Shown here piece after piece: positions 44,329 to 52,768 of a DNA stretch of 64,000 bases. Both the position numbers and the translations under genes were made by a program. Origin of the DNA: a bacterium (GTDB taxonomy: Bacteria > Planctomycetota > Planctomycetia > Pirellulales > Pirellulaceae). The stretch is from NCBI GenBank assembly GCA_030430075.1, contig JAUIGN010000030.1, positions 1-64,000 on the forward strand. The letters run 5' to 3'. Every line of letters begins with the position of its first letter. The first letter of the stretch is position 1. The notes under the pieces were generated by a model. The model had not been told where the DNA came from. It saw only the letters and a list, made by a program, of their open reading frames with translations, and searched no databases.

Positions 44329-45861
44329 ATGAAAGGTCGCTCGATGAGACATGTTGGATTCGGCCTCGTCTGCGGGCAACTGCTCCTGCTGGCCGCCGGA
44401 GGAGTTTTCGACACGGTGACGACCTCCCAGGCGGCCGAACGCTCCCAGGCGGCCGAGCGGCCCAATATGATTTTCATCCTTTCCGACGACCTGAGTTGGG
44501 GGGATCTTGGTTGTTACGGTCAGGAAGAAATTCTGACACCGCACATTGATCGGCTGGCGGCGGAGGGGATGCGGTTCACCAACGCGTACGCCGGGAACTC
44601 GGTCTGCGCGCCGTCGCGGTCCTGTTTGATGCAGGGGCTGCACCCGGGACACGCCCGGGTTCGCAATAATTCCTATCGCGGATATCGGCATGCGCTGGAA
44701 TTGGCGGACACCACCGTCGCCCGCATGCTGCAGGAGGAAGGTTACCAGACCGGACTGTTCGGCAAGTGGGGGCTTGGATTGAGCAGCCAGCAAGGGGTGC
44801 CGAATGCCATGGGGTTTGATGAGTTTTTCGGGTACCTGAACCAGCGTAAGGCGCACAGCTACTACCCGCCATTTCTCTGGCACAACAAGCAGCGGGTTGC
44901 CTATCCAGCGCACCGCGGCCACGACCACAAGCAGCAGAGCCAATATGATGCGGCCGGGCGGGTGCAGCCGGCTGGAATCCAACGTCCGGCCGATGCGCGA
45001 TACTCGTTCGACGAGATCCACCAGCGATCGCTCGACTTCATCCGGCGCCACCGCGAGGTTCCGTTCTTTCTGTACCTGGCACACACGATTCCCCACGGTC
45101 CGGTGATCGTGCCGGAGCTGGGACCGTACCGTGATAAGGACTGGCCGATCGGCCATAAGGAATGGGCCGGAATGGTTACCCGCCTGGACTCGGCAGTCGG
45201 CGACTTGCTGGGGCTGCTCGATACGCTCGATCTGGACCGGCGGACAATCATCTTTTTCGCCTCGGACAATGGGCATAGCACCCACGGTTACGATCGCGAC
45301 AAGAGCGTGCCATCGATTGGTCAGCACTTCCGGAGTTACGGGCCAACCCGCGGACGGAAAGGTGATAGTCTGGACGGGGCGTTTCGCGTACCGGCGATCG
45401 CGCGCTGGCCGGGGAAGATTCAGGCCGGACAAGTAAGTGATTTGCCCTGGGCCTTCTGGGACGTTCTCCCGACGGCCGCCGAACTAGCCGGTATCCGGTT
45501 CGCGGGGACCACCGACGGGATTTCGATTCTGCCGACGCTGCTGGGCAATTCGGCAGCGCAAGAACGTCACGACTATCTCTATTGGGAATTCAATCAGAAC
45601 CAGGCACTCCGCACGGGCACGTGGTTCGCCCATCGCGTGAACGGCGGCGAGGTGAAGCTCTACGATCTGGAACGTGACCCGCAGCAACGCCAGGACCTGG
45701 CGGCCGATCATCCCCAGTTGGTGGCGCGTGTCCTGGCCTGGATGCAGGAGGCGCATACGCCCAGCGAAGTCTGGCCGAGTCCGGGTGAATCGCCGGCCGA
45801 GTTTCGTCGTCGGTTAGAGTCGTCGGGTGTCCCGCCGCGCCCGGTCAACATTGATGGCTGA
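44329..45861 (+). CDS. Exported sulfatase (arylsulfatase A-like)
   Basis: 510 aa from the ATG at 44329 (GGGGAA upstream). The in-frame frame extends to 44029 but without a signal. The signal peptide is about residues 7-36, followed by a small duplication (SQAAER twice). Metal ligands are in ILSDDLSWGDLGCYG. The formylglycine site is CAPSR (Cys 93) in NSVCAPSRSCLMQG. GKWGLG and FASDNGH carry later active-site residues. The C-terminal subdomain is complete. It is likely periplasmic and acts on sulfated sugars. It is followed at 181 bp by a FAD oxidoreductase on the same strand. Confidence 0.94.
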   Translation: MKGRSMRHVGFGLVCGQLLLLAAGGVFDTVTTSQAAERSQAAERPNMIFILSDDLSWGDLGCYGQEEILTPHIDRLAAEGMRFTNAYAGNSVCAPSRSCLMQGLHPGHARVRNNSYRGYRHALELADTTVARMLQEEGYQTGLFGKWGLGLSSQQGVPNAMGFDEFFGYLNQRKAHSYYPPFLWHNKQRVAYPAHRGHDHKQQSQYDAAGRVQPAGIQRPADARYSFDEIHQRSLDFIRRHREVPFFLYLAHTIPHGPVIVPELGPYRDKDWPIGHKEWAGMVTRLDSAVGDLLGLLDTLDLDRRTIIFFASDNGHSTHGYDRDKSVPSIGQHFRSYGPTRGRKGDSLDGAFRVPAIARWPGKIQAGQVSDLPWAFWDVLPTAAELAGIRFAGTTDGISILPTLLGNSAAQERHDYLYWEFNQNQALRTGTWFAHRVNGGEVKLYDLERDPQQRQDLAADHPQLVARVLAWMQEAHTPSEVWPSPGESPAEFRRRLESSGVPPRPVNIDG

Positions 45862-46042
45862 CCGTCGACCAAGATCTGCGTTGACGTGACGCAAGACGGA
45901 GTCCGACGCCGATCGTGCGAAGCGCGTGGAGCGCGGTGACGACGAGCGGCGCCTGGCGAAATTTCGGAGGCGAAATGTCGGAGACAACGCCAAGCTGTTG
46001 CCAGGCCATCCACAAACAACTCTCGCTGAAGAGGTGCCACCG

Positions 46043-48850
46043 ATGACGCGACCCGCTCGACATCCGCAACAAGGCCCCTGGTTCGTCCTCGCAGCCGCCC
46101 TCCTCCTGGCGGCCCACCCAACCATTGCCCGGGCCGACACGGCTCCTCCACCGTGCGAAGAGATCGAGACCGACCTGCTGATTGTGGGTGGTACGGAGAG
46201 TGGTTGGGCCGCGGCGATTCAGGCAGCCCGACTGGGTGTCGAATCCATTACGATCGTGCACGACGGCACCTGGTTAGGCGGCCAGTATACGGAGCAGGCG
46301 TTGGCCTGCGTCGATGAGAACAAGGGGGTCGGCAAGGTCGGCTGGGGAGTCGATTGGCATCCCATGAAGCGGGCATTTCACCGCAGCGGCCTGTTCAAGG
46401 AACTGATGGATCGCATCGAAGCACACAACGTCCGCAAGTACGGGTCGCCCATGCCGGGACGCCCGTACCACGGTCCATCCACGTTCCGGCCGGTTGAAGC
46501 CGAAGCCGTTTTTCGGGACCTCTTGCAGCCCTACGTCGACTCAGGGCAGGTGCGCCTGTATTGGCAGTACTATCCGGTTGCGGCGTCAACCGAACTGGTG
46601 CACGCCAGCGCGGCGCGTGGTGAGTCGTCCGATTCCGGCCCGATCGCGACGGCGCCCGCATCGCGAATTCGCTTGACGGCGATGACGTTTAAGTCCCTTG
46701 TCCAGGACGCGCAACTGCGCGTGAACGCGGCGCTGACGATCGATGCGTCCGACTGGGGCGAGGCGATCCAGGTCGCCGGCGCTGGCTTCGAGTGCGGGCC
46801 CGATCCACGTTCGCGGTACGGTGAGTCCGAAGCGCCGGAGGATCTTGCCGGGTACCCACCAAATGAGATGAACCCCATTACCTGGGCGATGATCGTCGAG
46901 CAATCCGATGAGGAAACGCCCATCCCGCGGCCCGCGAATTATGACGAGCGAAACTACGCACGAACGACGCGGCTGAGTTTGGAGGCGATGCGCGACTTGG
47001 ATTGGGATCGGCCGGTCCGTCTGGGCAGCATTCCGGCCTGGCCGAAATCAGGCGCCGAGAACGCATCGCCCAGGCAGTTGAGCGTGTTCAACGTGAGACG
47101 GATTGTCGACGGCTACACGAGCCGCGAGGGGCGGACCCTGATCCTGTTGAATTACATGCTAGGCCAGGATTATCCGTTGGAACGCCTGCCGCAGCGAGTG
47201 GTGGATGCCTTGGAAGCGGATGAACCAGGCGCCTCGCGCAAGAATATCGTGACCATGACACGCCGCCAACGGCAGATTGTTTTCGATGATGCCAAACAAC
47301 ATGCGTTGGGCGTTCTGTATCATTTGCAGACGTTCGTCCACGAGCGGGCTGCGGACAAGGCGCACAGCTTTCGGCGCTTTCATTTGAGTTCCGAATTTGG
47401 CACGCCTGATTCCTTGCCGCCCAAGCCGTACATCCGTGAAGCATTGCGACTCAAGGCGATGTACATGATGCGCGAGCAGGACGGCCGCAACACGAACGGT
47501 CCGACCAAGCAGTTCGCCCGTGAGCAATTCGCGCGCATCATGTACCACGACGGTGTCGGGGCCTGGCAGTTCCACTATGATTTCCACCGCACCGGGAGGG
47601 CTTATCTGCGCGGCGATGCTCCTCGCGGGCCCTGGATCGACTTCGAAAAGCCGGGTCGAAACACCCACATTCTCAGTGACAAGTCGGTATTTCCACTCCG
47701 AAGCCTGATCCCACGCGACATGGACGGGTTGCTTGGCGCCCAAAAGAATGTCGGCTACAGCAGTATCGTCAGCGCGGCGATTCGGTTGCATGACCAGTGC
47801 GTCTACCTGGGTCAGGCAGCCGGCGCGACCGCGGCCGTCTGCCTGGCCGAACAGGTCGCTCCTCGAAAGGTCCCCTTCGATCGTGTGCTGTTGGAAAGGG
47901 TGCGGGCCGGCCTTTGTGGCGGTGCCAGGGACGGGCAGCCGATGCTGCTCTGGCCGTTTCGGGACCTGCCCGTCAACGACCCGGCGTTCGTGGCGATCAA
48001 CCGGCTGGCGGCACGCGAGTCCTTCCCGCTGGGACGCCGCGAGGTTGATTTCCAACCCGCGGCACCTGCGACGGACGAATGGCGAATGGAGGTCGTGGCC
48101 CGCTCGCTGGCGACCAAGCGCGTTGACAAAGCACCGTCAGTGCCCACCGGTGCGATGACGCGCGGCGAGTTCGCTCGACAATGGTGGGAACGCTTGGCAG
48201 GAATTCCCGAACGGCCCTTTATGCGGCGGCGGGCCAACGACGCGGATGACGACGGAATTCCGGACGAGGAAGATCCACTCCCCTTGCAGGCCGGCTCCAC
48301 ACCATGGCCGGACGTGGTGGTCCCGGCCGACCAGGATGGGCAACCGGATCCGTTGCCCGAGGCGGAGGTTGCCGACGTCCGCTTGTTCAACTTCGGCGGC
48401 ACCGCGGGGAGTGGCCGGGCCGCTGCCGGTCACCCGGGTGCCGAACTCCTTGTTGATTCCGGGCGGCCATTCGACTCCCAGCGCGGCTTTGGGTGGTCAC
48501 GCGATCTTTCGGGTCAGCGGCGACATCGCCGCCAGCTCGACGGCGATCATCGCGATACATTTTTGTTCACCCGGTCGCACGATACCTGGGAACTGGCCGT
48601 CCCGGACAACTCGCGGTGGGCCGTGACGGTCTGCGTGGGCGACTCGGGGCACCCCCAGTACGGTCAGAACGTGCGCGTCGAGGGGCAAGTGGTTCTTGCC
48701 GATCATGATACCGAGCTGGGGGCATTCGCCGAGCGTACCGTCGTGGTCGCGGTGACCGATGGGCGAATCACGATCAACATCGGAACGCCGGGGGGGACCA
48801 CCAACACGTGTCTCAATTGGGTGCGGGTGCGGCCCCATCGTGACGAATGA
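46043..48850 (+). CDS. Exported FAD-dependent oxidoreductase with C-terminal carbohydrate-binding-like domain
   Basis: 935 aa from the ATG at 46043 (GAGGTG upstream). The signal peptide is about residues 12-31. The FAD_oxidored-type Rossmann fold begins DLLIVGGTESGWAAAIQAARLG (about 44-65), with GTWLGGQYTEQAL next. The family-typical block around RDMDGLLGAQKNVGYSSIVSA lies near residue 560. A short acidic linker (DADDDGIPDEEDPLP) resembles a thrombospondin-type-3 calcium repeat. The last about 150 residues (FNFGGTAGSG, then GTPGGTTNTCLNWVRVRP) form a jelly-roll module often attached to planctomycete carbohydrate enzymes. The substrate could be a sugar or polyol. Position beside sulfatases supports that. 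Confidence 0.88.
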   Translation: MTRPARHPQQGPWFVLAAALLLAAHPTIARADTAPPPCEEIETDLLIVGGTESGWAAAIQAARLGVESITIVHDGTWLGGQYTEQALACVDENKGVGKVGWGVDWHPMKRAFHRSGLFKELMDRIEAHNVRKYGSPMPGRPYHGPSTFRPVEAEAVFRDLLQPYVDSGQVRLYWQYYPVAASTELVHASAARGESSDSGPIATAPASRIRLTAMTFKSLVQDAQLRVNAALTIDASDWGEAIQVAGAGFECGPDPRSRYGESEAPEDLAGYPPNEMNPITWAMIVEQSDEETPIPRPANYDERNYARTTRLSLEAMRDLDWDRPVRLGSIPAWPKSGAENASPRQLSVFNVRRIVDGYTSREGRTLILLNYMLGQDYPLERLPQRVVDALEADEPGASRKNIVTMTRRQRQIVFDDAKQHALGVLYHLQTFVHERAADKAHSFRRFHLSSEFGTPDSLPPKPYIREALRLKAMYMMREQDGRNTNGPTKQFAREQFARIMYHDGVGAWQFHYDFHRTGRAYLRGDAPRGPWIDFEKPGRNTHILSDKSVFPLRSLIPRDMDGLLGAQKNVGYSSIVSAAIRLHDQCVYLGQAAGATAAVCLAEQVAPRKVPFDRVLLERVRAGLCGGARDGQPMLLWPFRDLPVNDPAFVAINRLAARESFPLGRREVDFQPAAPATDEWRMEVVARSLATKRVDKAPSVPTGAMTRGEFARQWWERLAGIPERPFMRRRANDADDDGIPDEEDPLPLQAGSTPWPDVVVPADQDGQPDPLPEAEVADVRLFNFGGTAGSGRAAAGHPGAELLVDSGRPFDSQRGFGWSRDLSGQRRHRRQLDGDHRDTFLFTRSHDTWELAVPDNSRWAVTVCVGDSGHPQYGQNVRVEGQVVLADHDTELGAFAERTVVVAVTDGRITINIGTPGGTTNTCLNWVRVRPHRDE

Positions 48851-49077
48851 TCCTGGGTGACGGTGGCTACCGATGAACCGGGATCGACGTGCATTCGGCA
48901 TTGCATGGTCATGCTGCGCTTGCGCCAATGCGGCCCGTGGTCGTTCACGAACCGGCCGTCAACAACCTCCCGGCCGAGACGTGGTTGATGTGCGTCGCTG
49001 CAGCCGAGATACGCGAGATACTCGGTCCACATTCCCAACCGCCGCAATATGATCGACGCGGACTGGCGTTATTGCGG

Positions 49078-50526
49078 CTACCGATGTTCTCGTGACCGAC
49101 GTTCTGGCGACCCGCAATCCTGGCTGACTGCTTCGGTTTTCAGCGGCACGCGCGTGAGGATGACTTCTTTGCGGGCCCGATGGATCCCCGCGATCACCCC
49201 CGCGTCGTCCCGGTCCCAGGCAATCCCCTGCCCCGCGATGCCGACGGGCAGGGTGTCGACCAGTTCGAGTTCGCCGCCGCCGGCGGGAAACCGCAGGGCG
49301 TACACTTCGGCCCGATCGTGCCCGGTGGCATACAGGAGTCCGTCCGGGCCGAAGGATGCACCGGAATTGCTGTACGGCACGAAGCGGCGAATCACGGCTC
49401 GTGGAAAGGTCCATGACTGCGTCGGCTGCCACTGATCGTTCAACCGGTGGACGGACGTGCGTGAGACGTCTTCGGCCTCGCCGTAGTGGGCCAGACCAAC
49501 CCACCAGTCATCATCATGACGGTCAATCCAGGTCAGGGCGCCGGCAAAACCGACAAGTCGCTGCGTCTGCAGATGCTTGAGCGTTTCCGTGTCGAAGATT
49601 TCCAGCGAATTCTTCAGTGGTTCGTCCGGCCAGTTGGAGTGGGCACAGTAAAGACGGCCGTCATGGACGACGCCGCTGTTGAGGTGCTTGAGGTGCGAGG
49701 CGGCAGGCGCGGACCAACGGGCCACCGATTCGCCCGTCCGCTTGCTGTACTTGCCGACGCCGCGATTCGTGACCGCGTAGACGTGGTCGCCGTCGATCGC
49801 CACGCCCTGGTGTGCTTCGCGGGCGGAGAAACGACGGATTTCGCGCACGGGTTGCCGTGGCGAGTCCTCCAGGCGTTTGATCCGGATATGGCGAAACTCG
49901 ACGCGGCTACCATGGCCCAGGAAGCCGATGTGGCCGCTGGCGCGCTGCAAGCCGGGGTGGGCCGCCACGACTTCCTCGCTGCGGAAATCGTCCAGGTCGA
50001 TATCCAGGATGACCTGACCGTTCAGCGTGACCTTGATCTGTTGTCCCAGGCAGGTGACCTCTTGTGCGTTCCATTCCCCAAGCGGAAGCAAGGCACCACG
50101 TTTGGCCGGCGCGACGCCGTACAGGGAGCCGTGATACTGTGTCGGCTTGAGCTTCCGCGGGTAGCCGATATTGTCCAGGATTTGTAATTCCATTCCCTCG
50201 TAAGCGGGCCGCCGGTCGACCAGCGGGCAGCGGATCGCCAGCCCGTTATTGGCACCTCGGCTCAACCGAAACTCGAATCGCAACGTAAAGTCCGCAAAGA
50301 CCTCTTCAGAAAAAAGAAATCCACCTCCGTCTTGCGGGCAAACCAGGATCCCTTCCTGAACTTGGTACCCGCGCCGATCCGCGCGACGCAGTTGCCAACC
50401 GTCCAGGTTGCGTCCGTTGAAAATTGAAGAAAAACCGGATTCGTCCGCTGCCGTGGTGCGCATCGCGGCTGTGGGTAACCACGCGATCGACGCGATGAGC
50501 AGGATCTTGGTGACGAGGCGATCCAC
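49078..50526 (-). CDS. DUF1080 (3-keto-disaccharide hydrolase-like) fused to a beta-propeller
   Basis: 482 aa from a GTG at 50526 (GGAGG eight bases upstream). The longer in-frame reading to 51243 crosses the next promoter. The signal peptide is about residues 5-27. DUF1080/3-keto-disaccharide-hydrolase domain spans about 32-208 (SIFNGRNLDGWQLRR, then GANNGLAIRCP, then LNGQVILDIDLDDF and GHIGFLGHGSRVEFRHIRIKRL). Residues 215-475 form repeated WD/SMP30-like blades (VAIDGDHVYAVTNRGVGKYS, then GASFGPDGLLYATGHDRAEVY). The fusion could tether a 3-keto-glycoside hydrolase or lectin-like domain to a propeller. It works outside the cytoplasm. It is divergent from a DUF1501 gene. Confidence 0.9.
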   Translation of the reverse strand: MDRLVTKILLIASIAWLPTAAMRTTAADESGFSSIFNGRNLDGWQLRRADRRGYQVQEGILVCPQDGGGFLFSEEVFADFTLRFEFRLSRGANNGLAIRCPLVDRRPAYEGMELQILDNIGYPRKLKPTQYHGSLYGVAPAKRGALLPLGEWNAQEVTCLGQQIKVTLNGQVILDIDLDDFRSEEVVAAHPGLQRASGHIGFLGHGSRVEFRHIRIKRLEDSPRQPVREIRRFSAREAHQGVAIDGDHVYAVTNRGVGKYSKRTGESVARWSAPAASHLKHLNSGVVHDGRLYCAHSNWPDEPLKNSLEIFDTETLKHLQTQRLVGFAGALTWIDRHDDDWWVGLAHYGEAEDVSRTSVHRLNDQWQPTQSWTFPRAVIRRFVPYSNSGASFGPDGLLYATGHDRAEVYALRFPAGGGELELVDTLPVGIAGQGIAWDRDDAGVIAGIHRARKEVILTRVPLKTEAVSQDCGSPERRSREHR

Positions 50527-51037
50527 GTCGTTGTCCTCCGCGAGAAGGTTGGCTTTAGGGAAGTTGGTTAAGGAACGTGCCAGCTTGGCACCAAATCCTG
50601 GTTGAGGCAACCGTCGGACCGTGGGGTGGGCAAGTTCGGGCGAATGACGATCGGCCCGCTCGTTGCGGATGCGTTTGCCGTTGCGAAACCGGCAGAGGCG
50701 GCTGGCACACCGACCGGCTCCGCGTCGCACGTTCATCCGGGTCGGGCCGCCGGCTGTCTTACGATCCCTGGAACGGTCGTCGTGACCTGTAACCAGCCGC
50801 TCAAGCGGCTCGCCAGGCTGCACCTCAGGCCAACGGCGCAGTCCGACCACAAACACGGTGTACGAATCTTGACTCGCCTGGAGAGATGTTGCCGCGGGAA
50901 TATCGATAATCCGGACTGGCGCCGCCTGGCATGATGGGAAGGCACCAATGTTTATTGAATAGATCGACGAACGTTGATACATTGTGGAGGTTGCAATTCG
51001 CTCCATTATGACTGGCAGATCTTCAGGAGAACCCGTT
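50527..51037. other. Divergent intergenic region
   Basis: These 511 bp lie between the minus-strand DUF1080 fusion and the plus-strand DUF1501 gene. No gene was seen. The plus-strand promoter candidate is at 50955-50983. Nothing convincing was found for the minus strand. Confidence 0.5.
50955..50983 (+). promoter_or_regulatory. Candidate sigma70 promoter for the second DUF1501 gene
   Basis: TTGAAT (50955-50960), 17-bp spacer, TACATT (50978-50983), ending 54 bp before the ATG at 51038, with AGGAG just upstream of that start. Confidence 0.5.
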
Positions 51038-52366
51038 ATGCCGCAGTCGATTGGTCCAGGTGCTGTTCGCGTGGGATCGCGACGTTGGTTCTTGGAAACG
51101 AGCCTGGCTGGGCTGGGCGGCGCCTCGGTTGCCCATCTCCTCGGACTGCCCGCCCTGGCGGCGAGGCCATCGGCGGCAAAAAAGTCCGTCATTCTGTTTT
51201 GGCTGTCTGGCGGTCCAAGCCACTTGGATATGTGGGACCCCAAGCCGAATGCGCCACAGGAGATTCGAGGTCCTTATGGCGTGATCCCGACTGCCCTGCC
51301 GGGCGTTCAGTTCTCGGAGCATCTGCCGTTGCAGGCCGGTATTGCGGACAAGTTGACCGTGATTCGTTCGGTTGATTGCAGTGCGAGCAATCATACGCCG
51401 ATTACGATGCAGGCCGGCAACCCGCTGGCTCGGCGCACTAACGACGGCCAGGACGGCGGCGGCTATCCGTCGATGGGGTCGGTCGCCGCCAAATTTCGCG
51501 GTTCCAACGATCCTGACTTGCCGGCGTTTGTCGGCCTAGCCAATTCGTGGAAGTCGGACGTCTGGGAGGCGGGCGACATGGGCAACACGTTCGCGCCGGT
51601 CAAGGGGCACGAACTGGCAGGTAAATTCTCCATGCCGAAGGGTGTCCAGGTGCCTCGACTGCAAGACCGCGACGGACTTCGCCGCGAGTTCGACCGCTTC
51701 GGCCGAGAGCTCGCCGCCGACAGAACCCTTGATCGTACGGATCGCTTCACCCAACAAGCTTACGAGATGGTCCTTTCGGGCAAGGTCCAGCAAGCGTTCA
51801 ACGTCGACGAGGAGTCGGTAGAAACGCGGGCCGCCTACGGTCGCGAGAGCATCGGTGAAAAGGCGCTGCTGGCCCGGCGTCTGGTCGAGGCCGGGACGTC
51901 GTTTGTCTTGGTCAGTGGGGCCTGGGGCTACTTCGATCACCACGGCGACAACGTTCGCTGGGGTGGCATTGAGAAGGGCCTGACCCCCCTCCTGCCACGG
52001 ATTGACCGAACCTTGACCACGCTGATCAACGACCTGGAACAGCGCGGCCTGCTGGACAGCACCCTGGTGATGATGATGGGTGAATTCGGGCGGTCTCCCG
52101 TCATCAACAAAGAAGCAGGCCGTGATCATTGGACCAACGTGATGTCGATGGTCGTCGCCGGTGGCGGATTGCGTCACGGCCAGGTGATTGGTGCCACCGA
52201 TTCCCGGGGCGGCGCGATCGCTGCCCGACCCGTCCGGCCGCAAGATCTCGCGGCGACCACGTTTCGTCACTTGGACATTGACCTCAATGGCCATTGGACG
52301 AACTCGACCGGCCGTCCAATCCCGATCATCACCGAAGGTGGTCTGCCGATTGACGAGTTGTTCTAG
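51038..52366 (+). CDS. DUF1501 protein, Tat-exported (second copy)
   Basis: 442 aa from the ATG at 51038 (AGGAG eight to nine bases upstream; in-frame ATGs at 51008 and 50984 are less well placed). The twin-arginine signal is GSRRWFLETSLAGLGG (about residues 13-28). DUF1501 blocks are FWLSGGPSHLDMWDPKPNAP (about 53-72), AGTSFVLVSGAWGYFDHHGD and MMMGEFGRSPVINKEAGRDHW. The gene is followed by a very large PVC-type heme protein on the same strand, separated by 402 bp that contain a copy of the dispersed repeat. It is a distant paralog of the protein at 18374. Confidence 0.93.
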   Translation: MPQSIGPGAVRVGSRRWFLETSLAGLGGASVAHLLGLPALAARPSAAKKSVILFWLSGGPSHLDMWDPKPNAPQEIRGPYGVIPTALPGVQFSEHLPLQAGIADKLTVIRSVDCSASNHTPITMQAGNPLARRTNDGQDGGGYPSMGSVAAKFRGSNDPDLPAFVGLANSWKSDVWEAGDMGNTFAPVKGHELAGKFSMPKGVQVPRLQDRDGLRREFDRFGRELAADRTLDRTDRFTQQAYEMVLSGKVQQAFNVDEESVETRAAYGRESIGEKALLARRLVEAGTSFVLVSGAWGYFDHHGDNVRWGGIEKGLTPLLPRIDRTLTTLINDLEQRGLLDSTLVMMMGEFGRSPVINKEAGRDHWTNVMSMVVAGGGLRHGQVIGATDSRGGAIAARPVRPQDLAATTFRHLDIDLNGHWTNSTGRPIPIITEGGLPIDELF

Positions 52367-52768
52367 TCGGGCGGCGCCACCTTCCTTACAGCGCACCTTC
52401 CCGGCAGACCGGCACAGGTCGCCGGCGGGGCGGCAGCAGGCAACGAGCGATGGGCATTCCGTAGGTCATGCTGTGCATGACGTCGTGCGGATCGACAACG
52501 GGACAAACGTCCCATCGCGAACTGCCGTCCACCTCTTCGCCCTCCTCTCCCACGCGCTCGGCGCGGGTCTCCGACCCCGCCGCGGTTGCCCTACGTTGCG
52601 TTGCATTGCCCCACCGAGGGGATTACCTTGATGCGCAAGCGGATGTTGTGTGTCCTCTGGTGCATTGCTCTGGTGCATTGCTCTGGCGCATTGGCCGGCA
52701 GGCGGCGGCATCGTCGGCAAGCAGGAATTGCCAAGCGGGTCGAGTGGTTCGAGAACGAGAGGTGCAAG
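52367..52768. other. Intergenic region with repeat site C and a 13-bp triplication
   Basis: These 402 bp precede the giant heme protein. They contain the 28-bp repeat copy (52555-52582) and three copies of CTCTGGTGCATTG (52655-52667, 52668-52680, and 52681-52693 with one change). The giant protein's frame is open across the 13-bp repeats (an ATG lies at 52631). A 13-bp period would shift frame with each copy change, which argues that this stretch is not normally translated. Confidence 0.6.
52555..52582. repeat. 28-bp solitary copy of the dispersed element (site C)
   Basis: CGCTCGGCGCGGGTCTCCGA plus eight further bases; all 28 are identical to 36772-36799 and lie inside the 53-bp segment shared by sites A and B. 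No tandem units adjoin it. Confidence 0.9.

Noticed and set aside
52631-52768. Longer start for the giant heme protein (ATG at 52631)
   Set aside because: It would put a 13-bp (frame-breaking) triplication in coding sequence and leave a second signal peptide inside. The GTG at 52769 has a good ribosome site. Not fully excluded.
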